Shown here piece by piece: positions 63,036-64,000 of a DNA stretch of 64,000 nucleotides; within the stretch, counting starts at the first letter, position 1, and each line of letters starts with the position of its first letter. The notes below the pieces were generated by a model that was not told the DNA's origin, searched no databases, and saw nothing but the letters and a program-made list of their open reading frames with translations. This DNA comes from Rallus limicola. Its lineage: Eukaryota; Chordata; Aves; Gruiformes; Rallidae. Location: contig JAKCOZ010000016.1 of assembly GCA_022605955.1 (NCBI GenBank), positions 13,210,001-13,274,000 on the forward strand. Reading direction: 5' to 3'. The translations under genes and the position numbers were made by a program.

Positions 63036-64000
63036 TCTCAGAAACAGAATGTTTGTTATTTTAAGCAAATAAGTTTGCTAGCTTGAAGTAATCAGGTTTC
63101 ATTAGTTTATTTAGAAAAAAACTTGAGCTATGTTTGGAGCCATAGGAGGAAAGGCTAATTGAAGAGCTGGCACCGATTTGATAAGGAGTGAACTACATTT
63201 GTGTCACATCCACATCAATGTGAATCAATGAATTTCTTAATCAGATACACTTGTTTGCTTACAAAGGTTTTACCTAAATTAATATCGTTTAGATTTCTTA
63301 CTAAGAAATTAGACAGCTTTCACTAGATGTTCATAATGCAGAGGTAATCTGATGCTACTAGTTCTAAATCAAATGTAATCTCTATCTAAATGCATTTTCT
63401 TTAAAAATTCACTTCCTTAATACCATAAGCCCCAAGAAATAGATTTCCTGCTGAAATTACTCCATTCCTTTCCTGCCACAGGGAGAAACACAAGTAGAAT
63501 AGTCTGAATGAGGTTCTACTTGCTTAAACCCTCTCTAGCAAAGCCCTGTGTCCAAAGGCCACGTTAGTGCTGATTCACACTCATGCACATACATAACAGA
63601 TTGTCTATCTGATACTGCTAGCTTTCAAATTTCCCTAACCCATAAAAACTGGGATATTGGCCTATTACAAATTGCTACAGCACAAAAAATTACATGTTTT
63701 TAGCTACTGCTTCGAACCAAACCTATTTTAGACTGAAATAATCAGATGGAACTCAGTCTGTACCTGAAGGCACCGGCATGGTGTCTGCAGACACCTCTTT
63801 TATACCCTTCCAAAGTAAATCTCTTTGGAAGATCCAAAGCATGGAAGAACCCAGAACTACCTGCCTCCACTATGTTCCTTGACAGAAGTGGTCAACCTCC
63901 CCAAGAATCACGAACTCTAATGCATTCTTCAAAATCCTCCTGTCTCTGTATATAACCATGAATATTTTGTTAGGAGCAGCTAAGACAGGGACTGCAACCA

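Larger units (their letters stand above)
34788..64000 (-). other. TOX3 intron 1, partial
   Basis: At least 29.2 kb, running off the right edge of the window. I looked on the minus strand for a first exon beginning MDVRFYP or a similar start followed by a GT donor and found none, so the promoter is further upstream. The intron is AT-rich with simple repeats and one ancient SINE-like segment, listed separately. The many open frames of 60-104 codons on both strands overlap one another and match no family I know. No CR1 copy of length was recognised. Confidence 0.85.

Noticed and set aside
34788..64000. TOX3 exon 1 within the window
   Set aside because: No minus-strand segment encoding the expected first residues with a phase-0 GT donor was found; intron 1 is long in other vertebrates.
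1..64000. CRISPR arrays, operons, prophage or plasmid features
   Set aside because: The window is animal nuclear DNA with spliced exons; no regularly spaced repeats or bacterial-type genes were seen.

Overview
The window reads as a bird nuclear genome. It is AT-rich and intron-dominated, carries CR1 LINE 3' ends with the typical ATTCTATG-type tail, and contains LTR families I recognise from bird genomes. The only protein-coding gene I can support is TOX3 (thymocyte selection-associated HMG-box family member 3), on the minus strand. The species cannot be fixed from the sequence. The 15.9 kb LTR family makes me lean to a non-galliform bird, which is inference.

Layout, low to high coordinate, is the gene read backwards. 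1-4.37 kb is the 3' flank with no gene seen. About 4.37-5.51 kb is the TOX3 3' UTR. Six coding exons follow: exon 7 (5507-6250), exon 6 (8212-8292), exon 5 (9661-9888), exon 4 (11232-11501), exon 3 (30523-30777) and exon 2 (34722-34787). Everything from 34788 to 64000 is intron 1. Exon 1, with the start codon, is beyond the right edge. Every visible splice site is GT-AG and every junction falls between codons. The six exons encode 547 residues plus a stop. They give, in order, the N-terminal activation-type region, a serine/proline-rich linker, a lysine-rich nuclear localisation segment, one HMG box split across exons 5 and 6, and a glutamine-rich C-terminus ending in the family's conserved tail.

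Intron 3 (11502-30522) holds most of the mobile DNA. At 15907-16505 is a complete solo LTR with a 5-bp target duplication (GCTAG). At about 17.9-22.5 kb is a decayed ERVL-like provirus on the minus strand: a 5' LTR, gag-like sequence, a protease with its catalytic motif, and a reverse transcriptase whose active site reads YIDN. A second, solo LTR of the same family is nested inside it with its own 5-bp duplication (GTGGC). One CR1 tail sits in the provirus 5' LTR and a larger CR1 3' end lies at 28.4-28.7 kb. Intron 1 holds simple repeats and what looks like an ancient MIR SINE at 62.9-63.0 kb.

I found no undescribed gene system, RNA gene or CRISPR array. The most interesting points are the self-nested ERV with intact target duplications, the orientation of all LTRs in the same sense as the host gene, the MIR remnant, a NAGNAG splice acceptor at exon 3, and an intronic G-quadruplex-type repeat on the TOX3 sense strand.
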